Shown piece after piece: positions 1-10,176 of a stretch of DNA of 64,000 nucleotides; position 1 is the stretch's first letter, and each line of letters opens with the position of its first letter. Under the pieces are notes generated by a model, which searched no databases, was not told the DNA's origin, and saw only the letters and a list, made by a program, of their open reading frames with translations. The stretch spans positions 20,556,212 to 20,620,211 of the forward strand of contig CM055820.1 of NCBI GenBank assembly GCA_029582265.1, given 5' to 3'. The DNA comes from Zoroaster sp. YZ-2022 (taxonomy: Eukaryota > Echinodermata > Asteroidea > Forcipulatida > Zoroasteridae). The position numbers and the translations under genes were made by a program.

Positions 1-2569
1 CCGGTACATTAGCATGGGGGGGGGGGGGGGTCTTTGCACTTTTTTGCTCCGTGTGAGTCTCGGTGAGGGGATGAGGGTGGACGCATAATTTTGATGCGGA
101 ATTAAGCGCGCACTGAACGTGACATGCAATTTGTATAGGTCTACGTCGTTAACTTATATTGGGTTTGAATTATATGGTAACGCTTAAACATTTTTGTACC
201 AGTTTATCATTAATGATGCGTTACTGTTTTGAGAGGCCCGGTTCGTCAGTCACCTTTACTTCACTGGGGAAAAAATCACCGCTATTCCCAGACGTACACA
301 TCCGACCGGATCTGTGGACTGCAAACATACCAACATGAAATGATGATGCTCGGTGTACAGCCAAATAATATATCACATGTTAATTAATTTGTGATTGATG
401 GCATTGCTTAATTAAAGGCATTGTGTATTTCGTCAGTCACCCTTACTTCACTGGGGAAAAAATCACCGCTGTTCCCAGACGTATACATCCGACCGGATCT
501 GTGGACTGCAACCATACCAACATGAAATGATGATGCTCGGTAAACAGCCATATAATATATCACATGTTAATTAATTTGTGATTGATGGCAGTTGCTTAAT
601 TAAAGGCATTGTGTATTTTGGTTGAAAGGTTCGTAAGTACATTCGATCATCACACTCATGTTAAAGTAGGCTTAAATAAACAAACATGTGAAAGCCTCGG
701 TTGGTTCGTTTCTGAGGATACAGTCCATGAAATTCTGGCACAAAATCACTTGGTCATCAGTCGCGCAGGAGGTGTGACCAATGATATCCCATGTTTACAA
801 AAGATCCCTCAAGGTCAAACTGCATCGGGCTCGTTAATGTACACTGGTCTATGACAAGAAACCATCATATCTGATATTATGAGATATCAGCAGAACAATT
901 TATTGTTATTAAGGCACTATCATTACATATCAAATCTCATTCATCTGAAAATTTAAACAATTCTTGATGTTATGTGGAGAAGTACAAAATGTACAAACTC
1001 TGCATACAAATACACACACTTTTGCCCGGCGGGAAACCACCCTGGTACTCCAAAGGTCACAAGAGTGTAAACAAGTCACATGGACTATATGTGTAATATA
1101 ACACATGATTTAACACATGAGTAAAGCGGCTTTAACTATGATTAATTTGCCTGCCTTCTCTCCAATCTTGCTTAGATCTCGTTTATCTTGTTTCATACGC
1201 TTAATGCGAATTCCGGCATCTGACAGCCGACGTTAAATCACGGTTATAGATTCTGTCCGAACAATATTCATTTGCTGAGTATAGCAGACTTCATTAAAGG
1301 GAATGTTCACAGTGGTATATTTGAATATACCTACGTTCTTGTTGACCCTCCAGCTTGCAAGAAATATAGGTCCTATCAAACTAACATTTGAAAGTTTTAT
1401 CACAATACGAGCTCCCACTTTCGTAAGAACGACGAAAAACAGTAACAAGTTTTTATTTATTTTTTTTATTTTTAATATGACATACAATTTTTTCTCTCTG
1501 AAATGAAACCTCATCAGATGGAATTATTTTTCAAGATGATTGACACTAGTACCACTTTATCACCAAGTAGGTTTTTATTTCATAATTCGTAAATTTAATG
1601 ATCTGATTGTTAACAGTGTGCCATCCCCTTGAATACAAAATAAAAAAATCAAGTGCATCATCATGATTGATAAGGTAGAGAAGGATGGCTCAGTATTACA
1701 AATCATGGAATACTTCAGAAAAAATGATATGTCAAGTGCCATGCTGTAGAACTCAAATCAACCCGTCAGTTTTCATTCGAGTGCCGTAGCCGACGGGTTT
1801 CTGTCGCCGAACTGCATATGAGACAAATCTCAATATATTTAGCGGATCATAAACCAGGACTTTGCAGACTGCGTCATCATATGGCCATACAATAATAGTT
1901 GTGTTTCCTTAACTTTTACAAATAATTAGGTCAAGTACGGGTGTTATTCACATTACAATTTTGTAATTTTGAATTGCTTTTTTGAACGAAAAAATTTCAC
2001 TGAAATTATTTCACTGATTTTACTTGAAATGATAGCTGCTCAGACAGAAATAATACATACCATCACCAATTTTATACCATCACCAAGTAAGTTTTATTTA
2101 AATCTGTGAATAATTTCTGTTTGGAGATTACCACTGTATGATGGCCTGCGTTGAGCGACACTATATTTGCCTACGTGTAGAAGAAATTATAAACATTATT
2201 GTCATTACACGTCAGACAGACAGTAGGGTCCATTGTAGCGTCGTCAATACGCTGGTTTATGATTAGTATTTCTACCTTCCATTCTGACTGGAAACTAGAA
2301 TGAAATTAATGACAAAATTAGGGACGTTAATAACGTCAAGGCCTAAAACATTTTAGTGAACCATTTTCCTTCGGGCATCCATCATTTTAAATTATATTGA
2401 ACATTTCACTGCATTTCACTGACGGGGCTGCATGATCGACGCACATGAGCCCAATACTGACACTTTTTGGTAAAAACTCATTATGTGCAGTATAAACAAA
2501 TATCGAGTGCCTCAGAGTACATTAAAGGGGAAGAATTATATTACGAGTTAGGATCTAAACGGAACCATT
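1..2569. other. Left flank without a recognisable gene
   Basis: I see no supported gene here. The stretch holds a 15-base G run (16-30), a two-copy tandem repeat (244-618) and otherwise AT-rich unique-looking DNA. Short ORFs at 609-854 and 1233-1514 have no recognisable domain and no splice context that I can defend. Confidence 0.6.
244..618. repeat. Two-copy tandem repeat, about 187-bp unit
   Basis: Copy 1 (244-430) and copy 2 (431-618) align end to end with only scattered substitutions and single-base indels. Both begin with cgtcagtcacc and end with ggcattgtgtattt. The high identity suggests a recent local duplication. No coding potential is shared by the two units. Confidence 0.9.
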
Positions 2570-2574
2570 GCACG
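2570..2574. repeat. Target-site duplication of Polinton A, left copy (gcacg)
   Basis: gcacg directly precedes the AGTAGT terminus, and the same five bases follow the ACTACT terminus at 10441-10445. Polintons are usually described with 6-bp duplications; the extra base here can be shared with the terminus. Confidence 0.85.
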
Positions 2575-2844
2575 AGTAGTATGTTAGAGGGGCGTCCGAG
2601 GACAGTTGACCTTTTTATGGGCGTGGTTGAAGATGAGATGTAAAAAAGGGGTGGAGCATGACGTCATCAAAAAAATGATGACATCATGAGATGTTTTTAA
2701 TTTTGGTAGGGTAGATATAGGGGTAAGATGAGTAAAATGTTGTAGAAAAAAAATGACTTTTTAAATCGATAAAAAAGATATTGGTTTTAGTTGTTTAAAA
2801 ATTGAAATAACGATTTACTATTATGAAGATTAATAGTAAAGATG
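2575..2844. repeat. Polinton A terminal inverted repeat, left
   Basis: This matches the reverse complement of 10177-10440 almost throughout; the left copy has about 7 extra bases near 2588. It includes a TGACGTCA palindrome within a longer hairpin (about 2658-2690). Homology to the right repeat runs up to aatagtaaag just before the start codon of the zinc-protein gene, so the terminal gene starts at the inner edge of the repeat. Confidence 0.9.
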
Positions 2845-3124
2845 ACGATGAGAGCGATGATTCCGTGCGAATGGCTTTTAGTGGGTTCAACTAGCACGTG
2901 TTCAAAATCTAGTGTGTGTGGCGCTGTATTTTGTCCTATGCATTTGTATCGTATTCGACACGGTGCAAGATGCGTGTAGAAGATGTAAAAATGGCACAAA
3001 AACACCGATAAAATTATGTACGAAATGCGGTAATGTATTAAAAATGCATAATTTAAATCGCGTTCAACCAAAATCTAGACGAAATTATATTTTAGTGATG
3101 AAAGAGTTGGTTAAACGTTTATAA
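2842..3124 (+). pseudogene. Small cysteine-rich zinc-finger protein, frameshifted
   Basis: Homologue of the intact 99-residue protein at 50233-50532 in Polinton B. The first part (from ATG 2842) keeps the P-C-x-W-L-x2-G start and a C...C-x2-H finger. The second part, in another frame, keeps the CRRCKNGTKTP and LCTKCGNVLK pair of C-x2-C knuckles and the VMKELVKRL tail. One frameshift near 2970 separates them. This N-terminal finger layout (C, G-x-x-C, YC-x2-H) is common in small proteins of large DNA viruses and Polintons. A nucleic-acid-binding role is likely but not shown. It lies at the inner edge of the TIR, as a first gene transcribed inward. Confidence 0.75.
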
Positions 3125-3245
3125 ATTTAAATTATACGGGGGAGGTCTATTAGTCGTTTTTACCCGCTCCGCTACTTGCGAAGCAGGTTTTTGATTATTA
3201 TAAGATTTATTTACAGTAAAGTTTACTTTAAACTTAAACGTTTTT

Positions 3246-3842
3246 CTATAAGAATTTTGTTTCTACATCTACATCGGCGGTTTTGACCTCTGTTTTAGCT
3301 GGCAAAGCCGTAGCTTTACCAGAGTTGTTACGAATATTTTCTCTCATCGCAGAGTACTTTTCTCGCTCTTTGGTGATTAAATTAAATTCATCTTGGCTTA
3401 TTATAACACCGTCTTCAATCGCTTTTGAAACGTGACTGTTGATGGTGTCGAGTTTACTTTCGGCTAAAACTCTAATTTCATTGTGTTTTTTAGCTTTTTT
3501 AAACAATTTATATTTGATGTATCTGAGAGCAAACGCAGTACCGCCTAACGCTAAAGCTAATCCTTCTAAAGCAAATCCTACTGGACTCGCTATAACGGTG
3601 GCGATACTGGCGATTCCAGTGGCTCCTGCTCCCATACAGCCTAATTCAACGATAGTTTCTACGATGGAGCAAGCGTTGATAATTTTATTATATTTTTTAT
3701 ATACGGCTTCGCGTTCGTATCTCTCTTTCAACATTTCTTTTTGAATGTTATCTATTTTTTGCAGACGAAATGTTTTAGCATCATCCGTCATAGACGGTAA
3801 ATTTGGATAAAGTACATTCGTTGATTCTATAGGTACGCTCAT
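3246..3842 (-). CDS. Polinton virion-type protein with glycine-rich membrane segment
   Basis: An intact 198-residue frame, about the same length as its counterpart at 49204-49809 (201 residues) and clearly homologous: N-terminus with LYPNLPSMTDDAKTFRLQKI, a charged helix (ERYEREAVYKKYNKI), a hydrophobic Gly/Ala-rich double segment at roughly residues 60-110, then a helix with KAKKHNEIRVLAESKL and a short acidic tail. I recognise this family from invertebrate Polinton-type elements, where it is uncharacterised; a virion or membrane-active role is an inference. The upstream CTTTTACTATTAATAG motif precedes the ATG, as in the neighbouring gene and in the B copy. Confidence 0.85.
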   Translation of the reverse strand: MSVPIESTNVLYPNLPSMTDDAKTFRLQKIDNIQKEMLKERYEREAVYKKYNKIINACSIVETIVELGCMGAGATGIASIATVIASPVGFALEGLALALGGTAFALRYIKYKLFKKAKKHNEIRVLAESKLDTINSHVSKAIEDGVIISQDEFNLITKEREKYSAMRENIRNNSGKATALPAKTEVKTADVDVETKFL

Positions 3843-3878
3843 TATTTCTATTAATAGTAAAAGATTAAAAAAATCTAA

Positions 3879-4166
3879 TTAAAAAAGTTTTCTTTTAAAT
3901 CGTTGATCGAAGAAAGGTGTGATATATACAGCCGCGACATAGCACAACGCAATTTTCAGACCAAAATCTGTTAATTGTAGAAAAACGTCTAAATTTTTAC
4001 ACGTTTTATTTATTTTATTTATTTTTATATATACAGCCTTACGTTCACGTTCTTTCGCTCGTATTTCGTTTTGAATGTCGTTTTCTTTTTGAATGTCGTT
4101 TTCGTTTTGTAAACGCCGCACTTCGCAGCGAATTAATTCTTGTAGATTATCCGTAGGTACGCTCAT
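3879..4166 (-). CDS. Truncated tandem paralogue of the glycine-rich membrane protein
   Basis: A 95-residue frame that starts with the same MSVP, has a Glu/Gln/Asn-rich coiled region with a short internal repeat (NDIQKENDIQNE), then RERKAVYIKINKI, which matches the KERY..REAVYKKYNKI helix of the downstream gene. It ends after one hydrophobic segment and a basic tail. The upstream sequence is nearly identical to that of the neighbour (tcttttactattaatagaaa), so promoter plus N-terminus were duplicated in tandem. Polinton B has no equivalent. It could be a working short isoform or a decaying copy. Confidence 0.65.
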   Translation of the reverse strand: MSVPTDNLQELIRCEVRRLQNENDIQKENDIQNEIRAKERERKAVYIKINKINKTCKNLDVFLQLTDFGLKIALCYVAAVYITPFFDQRFKRKLF

Positions 4167-4202
4167 TGTTTTTTCTATTAATAGTAAAAGATAAAAAAAT
4201 CT

Positions 4203-4703
4203 TTAATTTAACGACCAAGTTTTAATTATTATTTCGTAAGAGATTCCCGTGTTTAGAGCGCCTAAAAAGTTTACTTGTATAAAAACTTTAAAAAAAATTT
4301 CAGTATAATGAATGTAACATAATATACATTCTAAATACTGCGGTTCATTGCTAAAAACAAATGTTTCATATCCTTCGGGGAAATTAATAATAATAGCTGT
4401 GTTAAAAATAGAACCACCAGTTTCAGTTTCAGTTTCACTTTTAATTATAGAATACGAATTATTTTCACTACTATTCATTTTAGCATATAATGAATAATAT
4501 GATAAATTATTGGCATAAAAATTTAATTGATTTGAATGACTAATCCAATTTATCTCCAAGTTTAATCCGTCAGCTAGAGATAAAAAATTTATATTTCGTA
4601 AAAGTTTACTCGGTTCAAGGTGTCCAATGCGCCGTTTTTTGTTTGAATAGTTTTTTTCATTTCTCTTTACACTCGCACGAGGAGGTCCATAAATACTCGC
4701 CAT
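4203..4703 (-). CDS. MASIYGP-family Polinton virion-type protein, copy 2
   Basis: An intact 166-residue frame. It opens with MASIYGPPRAS, has a short basic linker, then GHLEPSKLLRNINF and a beta-rich body that ends FLGALNTGISYEIIIKTWSLN. The counterpart in Polinton B is 48721-49179. A second, diverged member of the same family lies directly upstream in the same strand (4719-5217), so the pair is an old duplication kept in both elements. The function is unknown; the shared N-terminal tag and beta-rich body suit a structural or capsid-associated protein, which is my inference. Confidence 0.8.
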   Translation of the reverse strand: MASIYGPPRASVKRNEKNYSNKKRRIGHLEPSKLLRNINFLSLADGLNLEINWISHSNQLNFYANNLSYYSLYAKMNSSENNSYSIIKSETETETGGSIFNTAIIINFPEGYETFVFSNEPQYLECILCYIHYTEIFFKVFIQVNFLGALNTGISYEIIIKTWSLN

Positions 4704-4718
4704 ATTTATAGTATAAAA

Positions 4719-5217
4719 TTAAATTAAATTTAATGGTAAACTTTTAATTTTTATATTGAAACAGAGTTTAGAATTTAGCGCGCCGAAAAAGGTTGCCTCT
4801 ACAAAAACTTTTCGAACATTTCGCATTTTAAAACACATTTCGTATCTTAAATGTTGCGTTTCATTATCGAGAAAATTAAATTTCTTATCTCGCGATGGAG
4901 AAGGAATATAATAAACGTTGGCCGCATAATTGCCCGTCGCTGAATTATGTAGTAAAACTATCGGTTTTTATAAATGTAGTAAAAATGGAGCAGTACGTTG
5001 GCGCGTCGTTAAACATGAAAAAAGGTAGTTTAAACGTAGCGTGCCATCCGAGTATGACGTTGTATTTTTCGACAAGAGATAACCTTTGTAAAATTTCATC
5101 TCTGTTGAGATATCCGTGATGTTCATAAATTTCGCTAGGTGATGTTCGTAAAATTTCACCATCTTTATCTTTAGCGGCTACGCTAGAGGTACGACTGGGT
5201 CCGTAAATGCTCGCCAT
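4719..5217 (-). pseudogene. MASIYGP-family Polinton virion-type protein, copy 1, frameshifted
   Basis: The first 89 residues (from 5217) match the intact B protein at 48209-48679: MASIYGPSRTS, then SEIYEHHGYLNRDEILQR, then VILGWHATFK. A frameshift near 4945 ends this frame. The rest of the family sequence (YYIPSP, ETQHLRYEMCFKMR, FFGALNSK) continues in another frame down to a stop at 4719-4721. The start follows the stop of the upstream gene (5220-5222) by two bases, as in Polinton B, which suggests a shared transcript. The lesion is a single indel, so decay is fairly recent. Confidence 0.8.
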
Positions 5218-5219
5218 AT

Positions 5220-5898
5220 TTATATAATTTCTAGATTTAAAATAACGGGGAAACCGTGATTATTTATGTCTCTACCCTTTGAATCTTTAATTTGAAAACT
5301 CAATGCGTTAAAAGTACCGACTTTAAATTTTTTCATTAATGGATTTTTATATTCCATCCACATACTTTCTCCGAACGATTTCCCTTGCAAGGGAAAAACG
5401 TTTAAAATTGTACAAGGTCTACCGTTGAAATAATTTTCAGTCGTAGAAATTTGATCGCAATGAATATATAGAATTTTAAAAAGTTGTACATCAATTTATT
5501 TTACTATATTCTCCCGCAGTTAGAAATTCGTTGTGAAACCCGAGTAAATTAGCTAGCCCGGAAGAAAATTTGACGGATTTGTTTTCTTGAGTCAAATTGA
5601 GCAAGAAAACACCCGTTTTTTTATCGATGGTGAAAATTATCCAAGGCGCATCTTTTACTATAATATCGATAATTTCGTTTATGTTGTAAAGCCCCGGTTC
5701 GACAAGGTTTACGACATCTTGTCGCTCACCCGCCGTACGATAGATTATTTTTTCTTTTCTACGCACGTTGTAATATCCCACCCAAATGTTTACGCTATGT
5801 AATAATATCGCGAGATTGCCCTCGCGATTATAGACGACGTCGTTTAATTGAACCGCTCCGCCATTTTTTTCAATTTCAATTTCAAAGGTATGATACAT
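5220..5898 (-). pseudogene. Candidate penton-like minor capsid protein, frameshifted
   Basis: The first 135 residues match the intact 225-residue B protein at 47529-48206 (MYHTFEIEI start; GLYNINEIID; LANLLGFHNEF). The remaining third, including the NGRPCTILNVFPLQ and FGESMWMEY regions, continues in another frame after a single indel near 5500. The motif order G-x-Y-x2-x-x-I then LLGF is one I associate with the minor capsid (penton) candidates of Polinton-like elements; that assignment is tentative. It is divergently arranged with the 5935 gene, separated by 36 bases of AT-rich promoter-like sequence. Confidence 0.75.
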
Positions 5899-5934
5899 TT
5901 TATTATTAAAAGTTTATAATTTTAATATAATAAA

Positions 5935-7632
5935 ATGACGTTTCCATTAGCGTTTCAGAGTAATTTATCGAAACGATATCCACAATCTGGAAATTTTAAC
6001 GCGCCTCTTAATTTTAACGCTAGCGATTTGACGAGTATAACAATTTATGTCAACGAGAGAACGAGTTTTTTAACGCACAATTCGACAATGTTTTTAGCGG
6101 CTACAAGTTACCTCACATTCCTGGTCCAAAAGTTCTCGATGATTGGAAATATAATCAGTTAATATTTTATCAAAATCAAATAAATTTTGTAACGTATTGT
6201 AGTACAACGAGATGCGGGGTGAGTTATAAACATTTAAATCATTCAAATGCGATGATTCGTAGTTTTTTTTAGATTTCACGTTTATTATCAAATTAGACGA
6301 TTACTCAAAGAAATGAGTTGTCCCGCCTCTTTTCAAAATCATTTTAACGTGTTTAACAATAATATAGACATTAGCGCGTATAAAAAAATATGTAAAGAAT
6401 TTCACCTGTCAACATTAGATAATTGGAAACAACCAGGGACGGATTAACCCCCACTAGGGCCCCTGGGCCGATCATTTTTCAAGGCCCCCCTGAGGCCCCT
6501 CCTCAATGGGACCTCTCAAAGTGGGCCCTTTGAGGACCACTGCTTCACAGTACGGTGTAGCAGTGGTCCTCAAAGGGCCCACTTTAAGGGGTCCCCAGCA
6601 GGGACCTCCAGCCTGGGGCCTGAAGGCCGGGCCCCAGGAGCCCTTGTCAGGGCCTCAAACCCAGTACCGCGCCGCGCGGTCCAGTTTCCCCGAAGGGCCC
6701 CTGAGAGCCAAGGGCCCCTGGGCCCCGGCCCCACCGGCCCAATGGCTAATCTGGCCCTGGAAACAACGAGTAGATAAAAACTCGTGGGGATTAGGCACGC
6801 TTTATTATTACGATGACGCTGACGTGGAGCGCGCGGAGCTCGATGACGACTACAAATCATTTCCTAATTCAAGTTTGAATGAGTACGACGCGACTGATTA
6901 TGATAACATATATACGGTAGGTTACATCGAACAATCACCATCTACAGAGTTCGCTTGGACAAAATTTATAATAGAAGAGTCTCAAGGTTTTACGGATATC
7001 GGTACAGAACGCATAAACGACTCTATAAGAACGTACGTTTACGCGATTTTGGGAGCTCAAGCGTAAGCTAAAAGTGGATTTCTTACACCCGGTACCGGTT
7101 TAGACGCGCAGCGCGAATGTATAAATATAGTGGATGCCGAGATTGATTCTCCGATCGATTTACAATCTTCTATTCAACGATATCAAGATAATTTACAATA
7201 CGCTCGTTCTCAATTAAACTTTGCTATCGGAGAAAATTTATACATGATGCCGAGTGATATGAATTTACGAATAGGCACGTACGCAGGATACAACAATAAT
7301 ATATTAATCGCGACGAGTGATTTATCTCTAGGTTCAAATTTAGATACAAATTCAGAACCCGTTCCTCCCCCTATTTTACCTTTACAATCACCGCCGCCGT
7401 TAACCGCTAAACACGCTAGCGAAGCCGTGCAAGAATCTCCCTCTACGCTCCGCGCCAGCGCAAGTACCGGTAACCTACAAGTAACCCAAGACTCTTTGGA
7501 AACTACAAGTAAACTGCAAGTAACTCAAGACCCAGTAGTCGACGCGCTAGCCCACCAAGAAGAAAAAATGCTTTAATTATTGGTTTTGTAATTTTAACCG
7601 GACTCGGCGTTATGATTGAATTGCTATTTTAG
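5935..7632 (+). pseudogene. MTFPLAF-family Polinton virion-type protein, split by a MITE
   Basis: Homologue of the intact 441-residue B protein (46179-47504). Recognisable pieces in order: MTFPLAFQSN start, a frameshift near 6090, a damaged middle up to 6433, a 326-bp hAT-type insertion (6434-6759), then LGTLYYYDD, the QGFTDIGTERINDSIRTYVYA block, an in-frame TAA at 7064-7066, the VDLQSSIQRYQDNLQ and LYMMPSDMNLRIGTYAGYNNN blocks, and a final frameshift near 7576 before the hydrophobic C-terminus ending at 7632. At least five lesions make this the most damaged gene of element A. Its end overlaps the convergent gene at 7624. Confidence 0.88.
6434..6759. mobile_element. hAT-type MITE with 8-bp target duplication
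   Basis: A 326-bp, very GC-rich insert inside the AT-rich Polinton gene. Termini are CAGGG...CCCTG, with inner similarity CAGGGACGGATTAA against CAGGGCCAGATTAG. It is flanked by the perfect 8-bp duplication gaaacaac (6426-6433 and 6760-6767). CAGGG-type ends with 8-bp duplications are the classic hAT signature. It contains a 26-bp perfect inverted repeat (6518-6543 and 6560-6585) with a 16-base loop. There is no transposase. The long ORF that runs from it into the Polinton gene is accidental. Confidence 0.92.
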
Positions 7633-8355
7633 CGTTTTTTGCATATAAGTTAAAACTAGTATTCCAACCCCGGTTAAAGCTAGCCACAAATGTTCCGCCG
7701 TCCACGTGACGATGCCGGAAGCTGTTTTAAATAACCAACTTACTATCGATCCTATAATAGCCGGTAAAGCGGCTAAAGCTTGTTTTCCAAGTTTAGCTAA
7801 TACACTCGCTAGATTTTTTAATGTTTTTTGTATCCACTCTTTTACACCTCCGTCGCTCGGTGTAGGTTCTGACGGTGTAGGTTTTGGCGGTGTAGGTTTA
7901 GGTTCTGGCGGTGTGGGTTTAGGTTTAGGCGGTGTAGGTTTGGGTTTAGGTGGGGTGGGTTTTGGTAAAACTGAATTTACAGCATTGCTGATCCATTCGG
8001 TGATGGCGGCGACGACCATTACAAAAGCCGCTAACAAACTACCGATCTTGATATTGCGTTTTGTAAATAAGCCTTTAATTCTTTCACCCAACGTGCGTTC
8101 TCTTCCATTTATCGCTTCCAACGCTTTTTCATTTTCTCTTAAAAGCCTTTTAGATTTGACACCTAAATTTTTAAAAGCCTCTTTTATCGCGTCGGCTTCA
8201 TCTCGTAGTTTTCGCCTTTCTTTACGAAGCGAATCCATCGCATCTTCATCTCCAATCTCATTTTCGTTGATTCTTTGTTCAACATTAGCTAATTTTTCTT
8301 GATTCTCTTTGTATCTATGTTCTAATTCTAATGCCGCACCATGTTTTGTCGACAT
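7624..8355 (-). CDS. Coiled-coil membrane protein with proline repeats, N-terminally truncated
   Basis: A 243-residue open frame matching the C-terminal half of the B gene at 44890-46101. It has a long charged coiled coil (residues about 10-95), a TLGERIKGLF helix, a hydrophobic segment, a PKPTPP-type repeat run (about residues 130-165), then the conserved TLKNLASVLAKLGKQALAAL and a C-terminal membrane helix (about 210-235). The N-terminal half of the family is absent because the deletion joins it to PolB sequence; the ATG at 8353-8355 lies at the junction and is probably fortuitous. It retains the C-terminal membrane helix that the B copy has lost by frameshift. Confidence 0.8.
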   Translation of the reverse strand: MSTKHGAALELEHRYKENQEKLANVEQRINENEIGDEDAMDSLRKERRKLRDEADAIKEAFKNLGVKSKRLLRENEKALEAINGRERTLGERIKGLFTKRNIKIGSLLAAFVMVVAAITEWISNAVNSVLPKPTPPKPKPTPPKPKPTPPEPKPTPPKPTPSEPTPSDGGVKEWIQKTLKNLASVLAKLGKQALAALPAIIGSIVSWLFKTASGIVTWTAEHLWLALTGVGILVLTYMQKTLK

Positions 8356-8359
8356 AAGT

Positions 8360-10174
8360 TTACCGAGACCTCGCGGCCTGCATAATGAGATGGGAGTCGT
8401 ACCCTCGCAAATTATGAAATACGACTGGAATAAAAGTTTTGCTCGGTTTTAAACTTAGTTGCAAGTTACATTTACTATGCGCCGCTCCTCTATATTTACC
8501 GGTGACGTGACAATGATCTCTAACTTTTTAAAACTTGTCATCGTCTTCAAAGAATCCCTTTTCGCATATCCAACACTTTTTAGCATTTTTAAAATATTGT
8601 ACATTTTCTTTAGTCATAATCAAATCTTTAGGATTTTTAAAGATCTCGTTGATGTTTTTTACGTCTTTTTCTAATTCGTTAAAAAAATGCTCAGCTGCAT
8701 CTTCTCCCCTATACGTAACGGGAGAACGAGTTTCACCGTCGCGTCGAACGATAACGTACGAATAACCACAAACGACGTGTTCGTTCAGTTTTTTAGTATT
8801 AGTCGTATTCACATCGTTAATCTTTTTAATAATACTTTCAAAATCGGCGTATATAACGAAAGGAACTTTCATCTTTTTATGAAAATTTATAAATTTTAAC
8901 GTATCGTTTTTACCCTTTTCCGGCATTTTAATCGCCATTGGTCTGCCGTTAACTCCCTCACACATTTCTACGTGATCTTCAAGATACGCTTCTGTTGAAA
9001 AACCCTGTAAACATCTTACGCAAAAATGTTTACGAGGATTGTGTCTCGTTTGATCGTGAAGTAAACGACTTAAACTTTTTATCCAAACGTAGTGCGATAC
9101 ATCTTCTTTATGAATTAATAATAAATTTATACGATCTATAGTTTTAGGTTGCTCGCTGAGCTGGTAAACTATAAACATATTTGAATCATAACCAAAAACG
9201 TTTATCGCCAAGTTATTTTGTTGTTCTACTTTTTTTATTTGATCGATACGAGTCGGAAAATCGATTCCGTTAAAATTTAAACCGTCTTCCTTTGGATACA
9301 CGGAGGTTCTTTCCGGATGAATTTTCACGGGAAAAAGAGCGCTTCGAAGCGCCCATCGAAAACATTCGTTGTCTTTATTTTTTACGTTAATGCATGCTTG
9401 TTTGTTTTTCACGTAGTCGCATAACTCGATATAAGAACGACCGTGAAAAGGTTGATATCTCTTGTAAATAATACTCATTTCTACGATACGATTCACGATC
9501 CATCCGGAACCGTTGTGCGTCCACTTTTCTAAAGACTCGACAATTTGTGAAAAAACAGTGTCGAGTACATTTTCAATTTCATTCAAATTAAATAAAACAA
9601 TTTCTCCGTTATTATGAAATATTGGCTCCTTCCAATCCATATAACCTTCTCCTCTATCTTTTTGTAATCTAATACGTATATATATCATAAACTTAAATGA
9701 CCTAAAATCTTGTAAGTCTATACCAAACTTAATCTTGGGCTTTACCGCTTCCCAAAATATATTTAAATCTTCTTCTTTGCTATGGCCATACGGTACATAC
9801 AGCCATCGTTCGCGTAAACATCTTCCACCGTCGATCGGTGGTTCGTCAAAAGCCAACTCGGGTTCTAAACCGCGAAACCTTTTAATAGCGACGATATACC
9901 CCTCTTTAACGTGCTCTCCTCTTCTCCCGCGGAAACGTTCTGGTAAAACAATATTATTTATTCTTACGTACTCGCTAAGTTCGGCTAAATTTAAAGAGTA
10001 CAATGGCTTTGGTTTACGACGACGGAACCATCTTTTTACCACTTCGTAATAAGATTTTTTATTTATTTTTTTCGTTCTTTTGTCTCGCAGTATAAAAATT
10101 GGTTTATGCTCTCTGGTAAAATTTTTCAATTCTCTCAATGTCCATTTTGATAAATATCTTCTTCTTTCTTCCAT
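8360..10174 (-). pseudogene. Polinton DNA polymerase B, N-terminal half only
   Basis: From ATG 10174 the frame matches B PolB throughout: YLSKWTLRELKNF start, the CINVKNKDNECFRWAL block (OTU-like Cys region), SHYVWIKSL (His region), the HFCVRCLQGFSTEAYLEDH zinc finger, the VIYADFESI exonuclease motif I, and CWICEKG. After one in-frame TAA (near 8528) it continues in frame through DHCHVTGKYRGAAH and RGYDSHLIM (exonuclease II region), and stops at 8360-8362. The polymerase palm motifs are deleted. It cannot polymerise; at most a nuclease or terminal-protein-like fragment could be made. It starts at the inner edge of the right TIR. Confidence 0.92.
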
Positions 10175-10176
10175 AC

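Noticed and set aside
609..854. 81-codon plus-strand ORF
   Set aside because: No recognisable domain; it begins within the tandem repeat and has no supporting splice signals that I could defend.
6506..7066. 186-codon ORF, proline/glycine-rich start
   Set aside because: Its first 85 codons are MITE DNA; only the C-terminal part belongs to the Polinton gene. The fusion is accidental.
7706..8302. 198-codon glycine-rich ORF on the plus strand
   Set aside because: Shadow of the proline-repeat coiled-coil gene on the other strand.
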